Assembly (NCBI GenBank): GCA_003278765.1
Contig: QCDK01000009.1
Span: 1 to 34,534, forward strand
Length of the DNA stretch: 34,534 nucleotides
Origin: Prochlorococcus sp. AG-355-G23
GTDB taxonomy: Bacteria > Cyanobacteriota > Cyanobacteriia > PCC-6307 > Cyanobiaceae
Reading direction: 5' to 3'
Shown: positions 16,359-25,521 of the stretch, piece by piece
Numbering within the stretch: the first letter of the stretch is position 1
Layout of the letters: the number at the start of each line of letters is the position of its first letter
The notes under the pieces: generated by a model
The model's input: the letters and a program-made list of their open reading frames with translations, nothing else
Database searches by the model: none
What the model was told of the DNA's origin: nothing
Position numbers and translations under genes: made by a program

Positions 16359-18623
16359 TTATTTTTTTGATTGATGTTTGAAGATACTCACGCTTAATGG
16401 GGGCAAAGCAAGTTCTAGAGCATTTTGATAATCATGAATATTGTAATTTATAGTTTCTTTACCCCCCATATTTCCTTTGTTACTGCCCCCGTATCTAGAG
16501 CCATCTGAATTAAATATTTCTTTATAGAATCCTTCCACAGGAACACCTACTTTGTATGACCCATGAGTATTAGGTGTAAAGTTAGCAACAACAACAAGCC
16601 ACTCATTGGTATCGTTTTCTCTTCTCATGAAACTTATAACCGAATTAGATTTGTCATTACAATCAATCCATTGGAAACCATAAGGGTCAAAGTCATTTTT
16701 CCATAATGCAGGTTCATTTTTATAAAGTGCGTTTAGGTCATCAATCAAGTTTCTAATACCTTTGTGAGGCTCAAATTCTAGTAACTCCCATTGCAGATCA
16801 TCCCAAACATTCCATTCTTGCCTTTGCCCAAATTCCATTCCCATAAATATCGTTTTTTTACCAGGGTGCGTCCACATATAAGTTAGTAAAGCTCGTGTAT
16901 TTGCATATTTCTTCCAGTCATCGCCAGGCATTTTATGCAAAAGATGACTTTTCCCATGGACAACCTCATCATGACTAAGTGCAAGCATAAAGTTCTCTGT
17001 ATAGTTATATGTTATGGAAAAAGTTACACTATTTTGATGGAATTGCCTAAACCAAGGATCTATTTCAAAATAATCGAGCATATCATGCATCCATCCCATA
17101 TTCCATTTCAAGTTAAACCCTAGCCCTCCCATGTCAGTTGGTTTGGTTACCATTGGCCAAGTTGTTGATTCTTCAGCGATAGAAAGTGCACCGGGAAAGT
17201 GTTGGAAGAGTACATGATTAGCCTGTTGAAGGAATTTAACGGCTTCTATATTTTCATTCCCACCATTTTCATTGGGTATCCATTCTCCATCGGGACGTAG
17301 ATAATCTCTGTAAAGCATTGAAGCTACAGCATCTACTCTTATGCCGTCAATATGAAACTCTTCAAACCAATAAACGAGGTTGGCTACTAAAAAATTTCTT
17401 ACTTCGTTTCTGCTGTAATTAAATATTAGGGTTCCCCATTCTTTATGTTCACCTATTCGTGAATCTCCATGTTCATAAAGATGACAACCATCAAAAAATG
17501 CTAAACCATGCTTATCTTTTGGAAAATGACCAGGCACCCAATCAAGAATTACGCCTATGCCCTCTTCATGACATTTATTAACAAACTCTCTAAATTCACT
17601 TGGGGTACCAAATCTACTTGTTGGGGCATACCAGCCTGTAACTTGGTATCCCCATGAACCATCGAAAGGATGTTCAGATATTGGCATTAGTTCAATATGA
17701 GTGAATCCTCTCTCTTTTACGTAAGGGATGAGTTTCTTCGTTAATTCTGGATAAGTTAATAATCTTGTTCCAGGTTTTAAATCGGCAGCAGGCACTGGGT
17801 CTCTTTGTTCACCATTATCTTCCAGATATCTATTATCTGATGATTCATGGAGCCAACTTCCTAAATGCATTTCATAAACTGAAATTGGCTTGTTAATTTG
17901 ACTAGAAGAATCTCTATTTGAAATCCAAGCACTATCATTCCAATTAAAGTTTTTCAATTTTGAAACTATTGAACCATTTTGAGGTCTGATTTCATGAAGG
18001 AATCCATATGGATCAGCTTTCTCATAAATATGACCTTGTTGTGTTCTTATTTCGTATTTATATGTTTCTCCCTCTTGCATTGTTGGCATGAATAGTTCCC
18101 AAATTCCCCCTAATCTTTTTTGCATTGGATGATGTCTTCCATCCCAAGAATTTATATCTCCAATTATCGAAATTGATTTTGCATTTGGAGCCCAAATGCA
18201 AAACATTACTCCTGTTTGATTCTTTCCTTCAATGAGATGTGCTCCCATTTTTTCCCAAATATGATGATGATTACCTTCTGCAAAAAGATGTCTATCAACT
18301 TCTCCCATCCACTCTTCTCTATATGACCAAGGGTCATGTTGTGTATGAGTGATCCCTCCTCGTGAAACATTTATTTCGTAATTATAATCGGGATTTTCAG
18401 GAAGGATAGCTTCAAAAAGCCATTTATGGTTTATGCTCTCCGCCTTATAGGTAATGTTTTTAAAATTTATTTTGACTTCGTCGGCTTCAGGCATCCATAC
18501 CCTTATTACCCATTGTTCTTCATAGAAATGAGGACCTAATATTTTTAATGGATTATCATTGCAACAATTTTCTAGGTTGATGGCTTCTGATTTAATCCAG
18601 TCTGCTTGAATTGTCTCGATCAT
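16359..18623 (-). CDS. glgB: 1,4-alpha-glucan branching enzyme (GH13)
   Basis: It makes alpha-1,6 branches in glycogen, the main carbon store. The 754-residue protein has the N-terminal domain and CBM48 module (about residues 30-230), a GH13 barrel (about 240-630) and an all-beta C-terminal domain. The catalytic residues are nucleophile D431 in [10 protein letters not shown], acid/base E484 in SIAEEST and stabiliser D552 in [12 protein letters not shown]; each is exactly 26 positions beyond the E. coli equivalents. Glycogen partners glgA/glgC are not in the window. A probable terminator of the upstream S15 gene lies just before it, so it probably has its own promoter. Confidence 0.96.
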   Translation of the reverse strand: MIETIQADWIKSEAINLENCCNDNPLKILGPHFYEEQWVIRVWMPEADEVKINFKNITYKAESINHKWLFEAILPENPDYNYEINVSRGGITHTQHDPWSYREEWMGEVDRHLFAEGNHHHIWEKMGAHLIEGKNQTGVMFCIWAPNAKSISIIGDINSWDGRHHPMQKRLGGIWELFMPTMQEGETYKYEIRTQQGHIYEKADPYGFLHEIRPQNGSIVSKLKNFNWNDSAWISNRDSSSQINKPISVYEMHLGSWLHESSDNRYLEDNGEQRDPVPAADLKPGTRLLTYPELTKKLIPYVKERGFTHIELMPISEHPFDGSWGYQVTGWYAPTSRFGTPSEFREFVNKCHEEGIGVILDWVPGHFPKDKHGLAFFDGCHLYEHGDSRIGEHKEWGTLIFNYSRNEVRNFLVANLVYWFEEFHIDGIRVDAVASMLYRDYLRPDGEWIPNENGGNENIEAVKFLQQANHVLFQHFPGALSIAEESTTWPMVTKPTDMGGLGFNLKWNMGWMHDMLDYFEIDPWFRQFHQNSVTFSITYNYTENFMLALSHDEVVHGKSHLLHKMPGDDWKKYANTRALLTYMWTHPGKKTIFMGMEFGQRQEWNVWDDLQWELLEFEPHKGIRNLIDDLNALYKNEPALWKNDFDPYGFQWIDCNDKSNSVISFMRRENDTNEWLVVVANFTPNTHGSYKVGVPVEGFYKEIFNSDGSRYGGSNKGNMGGKETINYNIHDYQNALELALPPLSVSIFKHQSKK

Positions 18624-18660
18624 GACTGGTAGATATTAAGGACTTATAATATCAAATGAT

Positions 18661-18710
18661 TAACCAAAAAAATAATAATTTATGAAAAAAAAGGGTTCAT
18701 TTTCATAAAT
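18661..18710 (-). terminator. Probable intrinsic terminator of the S15 hydrolase gene
   Basis: Two perfect 11-base arms, atttatgaaaa (18678-18688) and ttttcataaat (18700-18710), face each other across an 11-base loop. On the minus strand they are followed by TATTATTTTTTT. The hairpin spans the S15 gene's last codons and stop. The AT-rich stem is weak, but position and T tract fit. Confidence 0.45.
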
Positions 18711-20257
18711 GTTTTATTAAGGCTAAAACTTAGAGTAATAACTCTATGATTTGCTGAAGGCGGCCCAACATTTCCCTCCCCAAATCCAGGATTAACTCCA
18801 ATAGCGGGATAAGCTGATGCAGATATAGATAAGCGAAGCTTGCTATCTTTAATCAAACAAATATTTGTTGGTTGCATTGTTATTTGATAAATGTATTTTT
18901 CATTTATTTTGGAGTTTTTAACCCTTAAGAATCCGGTTGAAAATTGATTTACCTTTTCTTTCCCTTCTTCAACTAGAGATAAAGCAAGACAGATATCGAA
19001 ATTGGGCTGATCACTTTTTACTTGGATTTCTAATTTCGGAACTCCTCTTAAATATTGATCTTCTTTAAAAGAGTTGGTTTGAAAAACACCTACATCCAAT
19101 CTTTTATCAATAATACTTCTATTAAACTTTCCTGGATTCGGACCTAAATGACCACCATCAGATGGAGTAGGTCTCCATGGGTCACTAACAATTGTGAACC
19201 ATCCTGATCCTTTTGAATTTATGGTCAGACTTCCATTCTCAACCTCTACATTTGCTTTGCCATCGCTTTTGAGCCCAAAAATAAATTCAGGGTGAAATTT
19301 ATTATCTAATTCTTCCCACTTATTTAATGAAATATTCCATATTTTTTTCTCGTCTTTAAAATTCTTAGAATTAAATTTTTCATCTGATTTTAAATGTTTA
19401 TCAAAAAATTTTAATAAAGATTCTTGTGATCCCTCCCACCAATTTAGATGTGTCGCATTCCCAATAATAATCTCTGGGTTTCCACCAGCTTCTTTAGATT
19501 TTTTATAAAGATCAAAGGCACCTTTTAAATGTGGATCCCAAATTCCTCCAATAATTAACATAGGTTGTTTAATCCATGTTGAAATTGGGTTAAATTCTTC
19601 TAATGGGCTAGCATTATTTAAATTTTTAAGCCATTCCAAAACAAAATTATTAGGATCATATTTTTTTAAAGTATCAATTCCTTCCCTTAAGTAACTTTTA
19701 GTTTCTAAGGTTAATCTTATTTTTTCCCACTCCTGCAATTTATTTTCTCTCTTCATTTTTAGTGCTGCGATTTGAAGTCCCCATGCAATATTGTTATGCC
19801 ACCAATATGCTCCTCCATCTGAGCACCAATGATCCTTAATACTAACCCCAGTCATTGCTGGAGATAAACAATCGGGCGGCTTTGAATTTAATTCACCAGT
19901 TAGTTGAGTAAATCCTTGATATGAAAAACCATATAAGCCAAGTTTTCCATTACATTCTTTGAGAGACCTTACCCATTTATGTGTTTCTGAAGTATCGCTA
20001 GCTTCTTGAGAAAAACCATTAAAAACTCCTTCAGAATTACCCATCCCCCTAACATCCTGAATGATTACCATATACCCTTTGGAAGCCCACCATTCTGGGT
20101 GAGAATATGTGATAGTTGAAGCTATTTCCCTGCCATATGGTTGTCTCATCAATAATGCAGGCCATGGCCCATTACTTTTAGGTAACCAAATCCTGGATAT
20201 TAGTTTTACCCCATCTCTAAGGACTAGAGACTTGTCAAACCATCTTGAACCAGACAT
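18680..20257 (-). CDS. S15 / CocE-NonD family hydrolase
   Basis: This 525-residue alpha/beta hydrolase belongs to the family of X-Pro dipeptidyl peptidases and cocaine esterase. The triad is visible: S112 in LGLYGFSYQG (family pattern GxSYxG), D241 in GGIWDPHLKG and H270 in NATHLNWW. An early conserved stretch is VIIQDVRGMGNSEG. The C-terminal jelly-roll domain (about 310-525) contains the RGVPKLEIQVKSD stretch. No signal peptide is seen, so it is probably cytoplasmic. The substrate is unknown: peptides, esters or acylated amines are all possible. It lies 7 bases downstream of a small secreted protein gene and is likely co-transcribed. Confidence 0.88.
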   Translation of the reverse strand: MSGSRWFDKSLVLRDGVKLISRIWLPKSNGPWPALLMRQPYGREIASTITYSHPEWWASKGYMVIIQDVRGMGNSEGVFNGFSQEASDTSETHKWVRSLKECNGKLGLYGFSYQGFTQLTGELNSKPPDCLSPAMTGVSIKDHWCSDGGAYWWHNNIAWGLQIAALKMKRENKLQEWEKIRLTLETKSYLREGIDTLKKYDPNNFVLEWLKNLNNASPLEEFNPISTWIKQPMLIIGGIWDPHLKGAFDLYKKSKEAGGNPEIIIGNATHLNWWEGSQESLLKFFDKHLKSDEKFNSKNFKDEKKIWNISLNKWEELDNKFHPEFIFGLKSDGKANVEVENGSLTINSKGSGWFTIVSDPWRPTPSDGGHLGPNPGKFNRSIIDKRLDVGVFQTNSFKEDQYLRGVPKLEIQVKSDQPNFDICLALSLVEEGKEKVNQFSTGFLRVKNSKINEKYIYQITMQPTNICLIKDSKLRLSISASAYPAIGVNPGFGEGNVGPPSANHRVITLSFSLNKTFMKMNPFFS

Positions 20258-20264
20258 TTAGGCT

Positions 20265-20531
20265 TTAGATAATGTCTGGGCAGTGCAGCCCAATGACGTA
20301 TATAGAAAAGATCTCTGCGTTAACGGGAGTTAACTTTTTTTTGTTTGATACATACTCTATAGCTTTATCTGAACTAGCTGAAATTCCCTTTGAATTAAAC
20401 TCTCTAAACTTAATACATAAACTCCTAGCTTCGTTTGGATTCTTTTTTACAGTTTCCAATAAGTTGGATTGACTTAAAACAGGATATAAAGAGTTGAAAA
20501 ATAAAAATAAAAAAAATAACAAAGTTTTCAT
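20265..20531 (-). CDS. Small secreted protein, function unknown
   Basis: The 88-residue protein has a clear signal peptide (Lys, hydrophobic core LLFFLFLFF, probable cleavage near VLS-QS at residues 19-21). The mature part of about 67 residues is mostly helical, with two cysteines, one in RSLCIKF and one near the end in LHCPDII, which could form a disulfide outside the cytoplasm. I do not recognise a named domain; the family seems confined to cyanobacteria (from general impression, not a search). It sits 7 bases before the S15 hydrolase gene and after the DUF4332 gene. Confidence 0.7.
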   Translation of the reverse strand: MKTLLFFLFLFFNSLYPVLSQSNLLETVKKNPNEARSLCIKFREFNSKGISASSDKAIEYVSNKKKLTPVNAEIFSIYVIGLHCPDII

Positions 20532-20583
20532 TATTACTAACTTTTTCTAAATTCTACATTAAAAATTTTTTTTATCCAAGAGT

Positions 20584-20991
20584 TCAAATAGAATTATCGA
20601 TTTGACTAGCTTTTTTAATCCACTCTTTTAAGAGAATAAAAGTTGTATCTAGCTCAGTTTTTACTCTAAGAGTTCTTTCTAATCTACCAATTTTTCGTTC
20701 TAATTCGTAAGGGGTAGATAGTGATAATGATCTTACAGAAGATATACCACAATGCAAAAGTAGATATGCTTGCGGTGGAGAAATTCCAATTTCTTTTTTA
20801 AAAATAGCTATAGCTCTAATTTTCTTCAAATTATTCAATGTACATAGTGAAGATTTTCTTTGAATCTCATTTATATCTAAGTCCGAAAGATTACTTAATT
20901 TTTCAAAGTCAGTTAGATTATTTTGAATAAAAAAAGATTTCTCATGTCTAAAATTAGCTGGTAAAAAATCTAAAAAAGGTTTAATTTCCAT
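20584..20991 (-). CDS. DUF4332-like helix-hairpin-helix protein
   Basis: The 135-residue, all-helical protein resembles cyanobacterial DUF4332 proteins, related to helix-hairpin-helix repeats. Two repeats are visible: an N-terminal one with LTDFEKLSNLSDLDINEIQR, and a second around PPQAYLLLHCGISSVRSLSL, which ends with an arginine-rich helix (RKIGRLERTLR). Helix-hairpin-helix folds often contact DNA or other proteins, but no role is known here. It is 11 bases downstream of ycf51. The start is ATG at 20991. Confidence 0.65.
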   Translation of the reverse strand: MEIKPFLDFLPANFRHEKSFFIQNNLTDFEKLSNLSDLDINEIQRKSSLCTLNNLKKIRAIAIFKKEIGISPPQAYLLLHCGISSVRSLSLSTPYELERKIGRLERTLRVKTELDTTFILLKEWIKKASQIDNSI

Positions 20992-21002
20992 TACTTAAAG
21001 GA

Positions 21003-21446
21003 CTAATTCATTTTGACATTTTTTTGAACTTCTCCTACAACAACTGGTTTACTTACACCATCTGAAATTTTTTCAAGTTTTCTTATCTTGATTTTTACAT
21101 TTGCACCAGATCTGCTACCTTTCCTTAAATTTTCCGATAATTGTTCTAAAGTTGGTTCGATAGATTCTTCTGGAAAGTCATCATCTGCTTTAGCAATAAT
21201 CAAATCGAACCCATTGTCATATACAATTGAAACATATTTTGCACCTTCTATTACAACCTTTTCAGAGTAACTTTGTATAAATGCCCAACTACTCAAAGAA
21301 AGCAATAATGAAAAGATAGTTGCTCCAATTATTCGAAATTTAAAACCAAAATTAAATATAAAAGCTACTATTGTGCAAATAAAAAGAAATATTCCAAAGA
21401 TTCCAAAAATTTTGGGTGTGTTCTCTAATAGTTCAAAAAAAGACAT
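21003..21446 (-). CDS. ycf51: Ycf51 family (DUF2518) membrane protein
   Basis: This 147-residue protein has two N-terminal membrane helices (about residues 10-32 and 36-55). They are followed by a soluble domain of beta strands and a basic helix (LSENLRKGSRSGANVKIKIR), ending in a short strand (KPVVVGEVQKNV). The pattern matches Ycf51, a chloroplast-genome and cyanobacterial protein of unknown function, probably thylakoid-associated. It heads a likely operon with the DUF4332, secreted-protein and S15 genes. A 52-base spacer separates it from the divergent TamB-like gene. Confidence 0.83.
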   Translation of the reverse strand: MSFFELLENTPKIFGIFGIFLFICTIVAFIFNFGFKFRIIGATIFSLLLSLSSWAFIQSYSEKVVIEGAKYVSIVYDNGFDLIIAKADDDFPEESIEPTLEQLSENLRKGSRSGANVKIKIRKLEKISDGVSKPVVVGEVQKNVKMN

Positions 21447-21498
21447 TTAGTGGCTTTGACCTGATTAATTTCTTATATTTTGTAAGCCTACTCTATTT

Positions 21499-24400
21499 TT
21501 GGGCTCTAACTTGAAAAAAATTAGATCTCTAAATTTAAATACTAAGATTCTTCTGGTAGGGATGCTTTTACCGTTAGGTATTTTAGGCACTTTTTTATTA
21601 AATAATTTTTTAAAAGAAACATATAGTTCTAGGAAATTAGAAATAGAAAAAAGTATTGAGAATCTTTTTGATAAAAATGTTGATTTAGGTAATTATGTCG
21701 GGATTAGATTTCTAGGTATTTCTTTGGGTAATTCAAGAATTAATGATAAAAAAAATATAGATTCCGAAATTACAGCCGAAAATGTATATGTGGGCATTAT
21801 GCCTTTTAGATCTTTTTTAAAACAAAAATGGATTGTAAAAATAAGTCCTAAGAATGCAGCTATAAATATAGATAGAGATTTTTTTAAAAGGGATGAATCT
21901 TATAAAAATGATCGAATTATAAAAAAATCACCATCAAAGTATGAATTGAATTTTAATTTAAATAAATATTCAGATCTGAAGTTTAATAAAGCAGGATTAA
22001 AAACAAAAGTAAAAGGTAATGTTGTTTACAAGTCAAGAAATAGACAAATCATTGCAAATGTAAAATCAAATTTTCAAGAAAAGGGTTTTTTAAAATTTAA
22101 ATTTAATACAAAGTTGAATCAAGACTTTTTAAAACTTGATTTATTTTCTAAGGGTTTAGATCTCGAGAATTCTGAATATATTATTGGTAATAGAAAAATT
22201 AGCTTTAAAAAGGGTACCTTTAAATCCAACTTTAAATTTAATAAATCATCAAAGCGCACATTTTGTGAAGGAAGATTTTCTTTTACTAATTTAAAAATAA
22301 AACCAGAAGATTTCGCAGAGAATATAAATTCAGATTCAACTAGGTTTATTTGTAAAGATGACAATTTAATTGGTAATGCAGAAAAATTAAATTATGGAAC
22401 TTTGACTTCGAATTTTAATCTAAATGTACCATTTAGTAAGAGTTCCAATAATATTAATCTAATAGGAAGTATCGGATATATTGATAGCCTTAATCCAGAT
22501 ATCAAATTATCGGGGAGTTTACCCTACTGGTTTGATAGAAGAGGTATTAATTTTGGCGATATAGATACTAGTTTCAAAATAAATAGAACACAATTATCTA
22601 ATTTAAATATATTCCGAAAAAATGATATAAGGGGTTTCATTACTGCTAAAGGAGAATTAAAAGGAAAAATTACTGATCCTGATATTTCTATAAATTTTAA
22701 TGTTGATTATCCGCACTTTAAAGGCATCCGCATTAGAGAAACATGGGAGGGAGATCTCAAAAATGATAATAATGAATTTCAGCTAAATATGAAAAATAGA
22801 TATTCTCCAATCCCTTCATTTCTTTCAATTAAGTTTGATTCTAATTTTAAACTAGATAATGCAAATTTTATAAGAGTTTTTAACTCAAATAAAGGAAGTG
22901 TAGGTATAGTCAAAGAGGAAGATAGTTATAATTGGCGAGCAGATAATTTTCCTCTTGATGAACTTGAATTATCTTTAAACAAAAATCAATTTGATAAGAT
23001 TGATGGAATTATTAATGGTCAAGGATCAATTTCCTCAGACCAGTCATCCCTCGATGGGAGACTTGCCTGGAGTTTAGGTAAATATAGAAGTATTAATCTA
23101 GCCAATTCATTATTTGATTTCAGCGTCAAAAATAATTATTTTTATATAAATTCTTCATTGTATCCAATTGATGGAGGAGTCATTGAAGTCGAATTTAATT
23201 CAAATAAAAATAATTTTATTAATTCAGAATTCACGAATGTAAGTACTAGTTGGACTATTCTTACAGCTGTTGATATTTTTAACTTTGATAATAAAAAAGT
23301 TATTCCCATAAGTAAATTGAATATTTTGGATGATTTGGAAATAAATAATTACAATAAATCATTTAAAGAGAGGATCGATTTTATAAATAACTTTATTGAA
23401 AATAGTAATGTGCTAGAAGATAAATTTAATTTGCAAAAATATTTTAATAAATTTAGGAGTAGATACAATGGGAAAATCACTATTCAAGGCGATAGACCAG
23501 TAAATTATAAATTGAATGCAAAATTAAATGGCTATCTTGATATACCCAAAGATGACTACGAGAAAAATAAAGAGGAATTTTCTATTGATTTGGAAGGCGG
23601 ATTATTAACGGGGAAAGGTTCTTTAAGAATTAATAACTTACCATTAAGTACTGCAAATATCTTTTTAAATAAACCAAGAGATTTTCTTGGTGGGTTAGAT
23701 ATGAATATACTTTATGATCTTGATACAAAATCTTTCTCTAGTGAAATTTCTTCCAATAATTCTTCAATTAAAGACAACATCATAATATTTGATAAAGGGC
23801 TAGTTGAATTTGATAATTCTATTTTTGATGTTGATTTTTCTATTTTAATAAATGATTCAGAAATCCCAATTAATTTTGAAGGCTCAATACCTATAAATAA
23901 ATCAGATAAATTAGATCTAAGATTGATTGGGAATGGAAAATTTATTGAGTTAATAGATATTTTTGCTGATGAATACTTTACCTTTAAAGAAGGTGATGTG
24001 AATCTTAGAATGATTCTAAAAGGTACCTTAAATAAACCTCTATTAAATGGATTTATCGTAATTAACGATTCTGAAATTGATTTTTTCAACAATATAATAA
24101 AAGATATCAATAGCATAATAATTTTTGATTTTGATTCTTTAGAGATCAATAATCTAAAAGCAAAGACTGAAGATTCTGGGGAAATTTTTATAAAAGGTTC
24201 TTTGCCTTTTTATAGTAAAAATAATTCCGAGAAGGCAAAAATTAATTTGAAAACAAATAGATTTACTTTAGAAAAAGATAATTTTAATTTTCTAATAGAT
24301 TCAGATATCAATTTAAGTGGATCATTTGAAAGTCCTGTTTTGGGAGGTTCTCTATCTTTTAATAATGGATTTATTAATTTTAATAGCACCAATCAAAATA

Positions 24401-25455
24401 ACAAAGAAAATAATCTCATACGAAAAGAGGATAAAAAAGATTGGCCAGAACTCTATTGGAATAATAAAAAAAATATTGAAATAATATCAAATGAAACAAT
24501 TTTGAATTCAGTTCTTTTAGGAGAAACTTTACCTAATTATTTAGATAATTTGAGTTTTAATAATCTTAAATTAAAACTTGGACCAGAATTTAAACTTCAA
24601 TATTCAGAGATAGTTCAAGCTTATTTAGATACTAAATTAGACCTTACTATAAATGGTGAGGTTGGGAAAGATTTAAATGCTAGGGGTCTTATTTATCTTA
24701 AGAAAGGTAGAGCTAATCTATATACTACCCCGTTTAAACTTAATAAAAATAAAGACAATTATATTTTATTTGCATCAAGAAGTGGTGTGGTTCCATTTAT
24801 AAATTTTTCTTTAGTCAGCAAAGTTCCAGATTCTATAATACCTATAAGTGAAAACAATCAGGATTTAAATGTCTCAGGTGATGTTGCTGTCGACGATAGT
24901 TCAAGTGGTTATGGTGCATTTGGAATTGGTAATACTAGGCTTATTAAAATTGAAGCATCTTATGAAGGTTTTTTAGATCAATTATCTTTCGCTGATGAAA
25001 ATAGAAGAATCAAATTAAGGAGCACTCCAAGTTATAACAGATCACAAATAATTGGTTTGATTGGAGGTAACTCTGCAAATTTAATAAATAGAGCATTTAT
25101 CTCTCAACTTAATAATGCTGATGCATTTAGTGAAAGATTTCAGTTATCTTTATATCCAGCCTTAGTAGAAAATAATGATTCATTAAATAATATTTTTTCT
25201 AATGAAAATTTAGATATAGAAAATGATGATCAATCATCTTCTAATGAGAAATTTTCTTCTCAAGCTTGGGTAGCCGAAATAGGGCTTGATATTACTGATG
25301 CTATAAATTTTGCCTTTCAAACCGTTCCAGGTAGAGATGATATTTCACCTTTAGGAATTTTGACTTTTCAGGCAAATCCAAATTTAGAATTATTGGGTTC
25401 TTATGATTCCAATGGGGATTGGAAAAGTCAGGTTCAATTATTTTTTAGATATTAA
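21499..25455 (+). CDS. TamB/Tic236-like envelope protein
   Basis: The 1318-residue protein has one N-terminal membrane anchor (about residues 17-33, LLVGMLLPLGILGTFLLNNF). A very long, Asn/Lys/Ile-rich beta-repeat region follows. The C-terminal TamB domain has repeated ligand-like motifs (for example ARGLIYLKKGRANLYTTPF) and ends in an aromatic VQLFFRY. TamB-type proteins bridge inner and outer membranes; they have been linked to outer-membrane protein assembly or lipid transfer, and the plastid relative is Tic236. The two start candidates are TTG at 21499 and TTG at 21511; no ATG is available. It is divergent from ycf51 and followed by proA after 66 bases. Confidence 0.87.
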   Translation: MGSNLKKIRSLNLNTKILLVGMLLPLGILGTFLLNNFLKETYSSRKLEIEKSIENLFDKNVDLGNYVGIRFLGISLGNSRINDKKNIDSEITAENVYVGIMPFRSFLKQKWIVKISPKNAAINIDRDFFKRDESYKNDRIIKKSPSKYELNFNLNKYSDLKFNKAGLKTKVKGNVVYKSRNRQIIANVKSNFQEKGFLKFKFNTKLNQDFLKLDLFSKGLDLENSEYIIGNRKISFKKGTFKSNFKFNKSSKRTFCEGRFSFTNLKIKPEDFAENINSDSTRFICKDDNLIGNAEKLNYGTLTSNFNLNVPFSKSSNNINLIGSIGYIDSLNPDIKLSGSLPYWFDRRGINFGDIDTSFKINRTQLSNLNIFRKNDIRGFITAKGELKGKITDPDISINFNVDYPHFKGIRIRETWEGDLKNDNNEFQLNMKNRYSPIPSFLSIKFDSNFKLDNANFIRVFNSNKGSVGIVKEEDSYNWRADNFPLDELELSLNKNQFDKIDGIINGQGSISSDQSSLDGRLAWSLGKYRSINLANSLFDFSVKNNYFYINSSLYPIDGGVIEVEFNSNKNNFINSEFTNVSTSWTILTAVDIFNFDNKKVIPISKLNILDDLEINNYNKSFKERIDFINNFIENSNVLEDKFNLQKYFNKFRSRYNGKITIQGDRPVNYKLNAKLNGYLDIPKDDYEKNKEEFSIDLEGGLLTGKGSLRINNLPLSTANIFLNKPRDFLGGLDMNILYDLDTKSFSSEISSNNSSIKDNIIIFDKGLVEFDNSIFDVDFSILINDSEIPINFEGSIPINKSDKLDLRLIGNGKFIELIDIFADEYFTFKEGDVNLRMILKGTLNKPLLNGFIVINDSEIDFFNNIIKDINSIIIFDFDSLEINNLKAKTEDSGEIFIKGSLPFYSKNNSEKAKINLKTNRFTLEKDNFNFLIDSDINLSGSFESPVLGGSLSFNNGFINFNSTNQNNKENNLIRKEDKKDWPELYWNNKKNIEIISNETILNSVLLGETLPNYLDNLSFNNLKLKLGPEFKLQYSEIVQAYLDTKLDLTINGEVGKDLNARGLIYLKKGRANLYTTPFKLNKNKDNYILFASRSGVVPFINFSLVSKVPDSIIPISENNQDLNVSGDVAVDDSSSGYGAFGIGNTRLIKIEASYEGFLDQLSFADENRRIKLRSTPSYNRSQIIGLIGGNSANLINRAFISQLNNADAFSERFQLSLYPALVENNDSLNNIFSNENLDIENDDQSSSNEKFSSQAWVAEIGLDITDAINFAFQTVPGRDDISPLGILTFQANPNLELLGSYDSNGDWKSQVQLFFRY

Positions 25456-25521
25456 CTCAGAAAGAAATTTACTTTAAAGAATCGTTAATTTGAATTATTA
25501 TTAAACTAACTAAAAAATGTT

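Noticed and set aside
23712..24149. A 145-codon open frame on the minus strand inside the TamB-like gene
   Set aside because: It lies entirely within a well-supported long gene, its translation is Ser/Ile/Leu-rich and has no domain pattern, and it fits the antisense of an Asn/Lys/Asp-rich coding frame.
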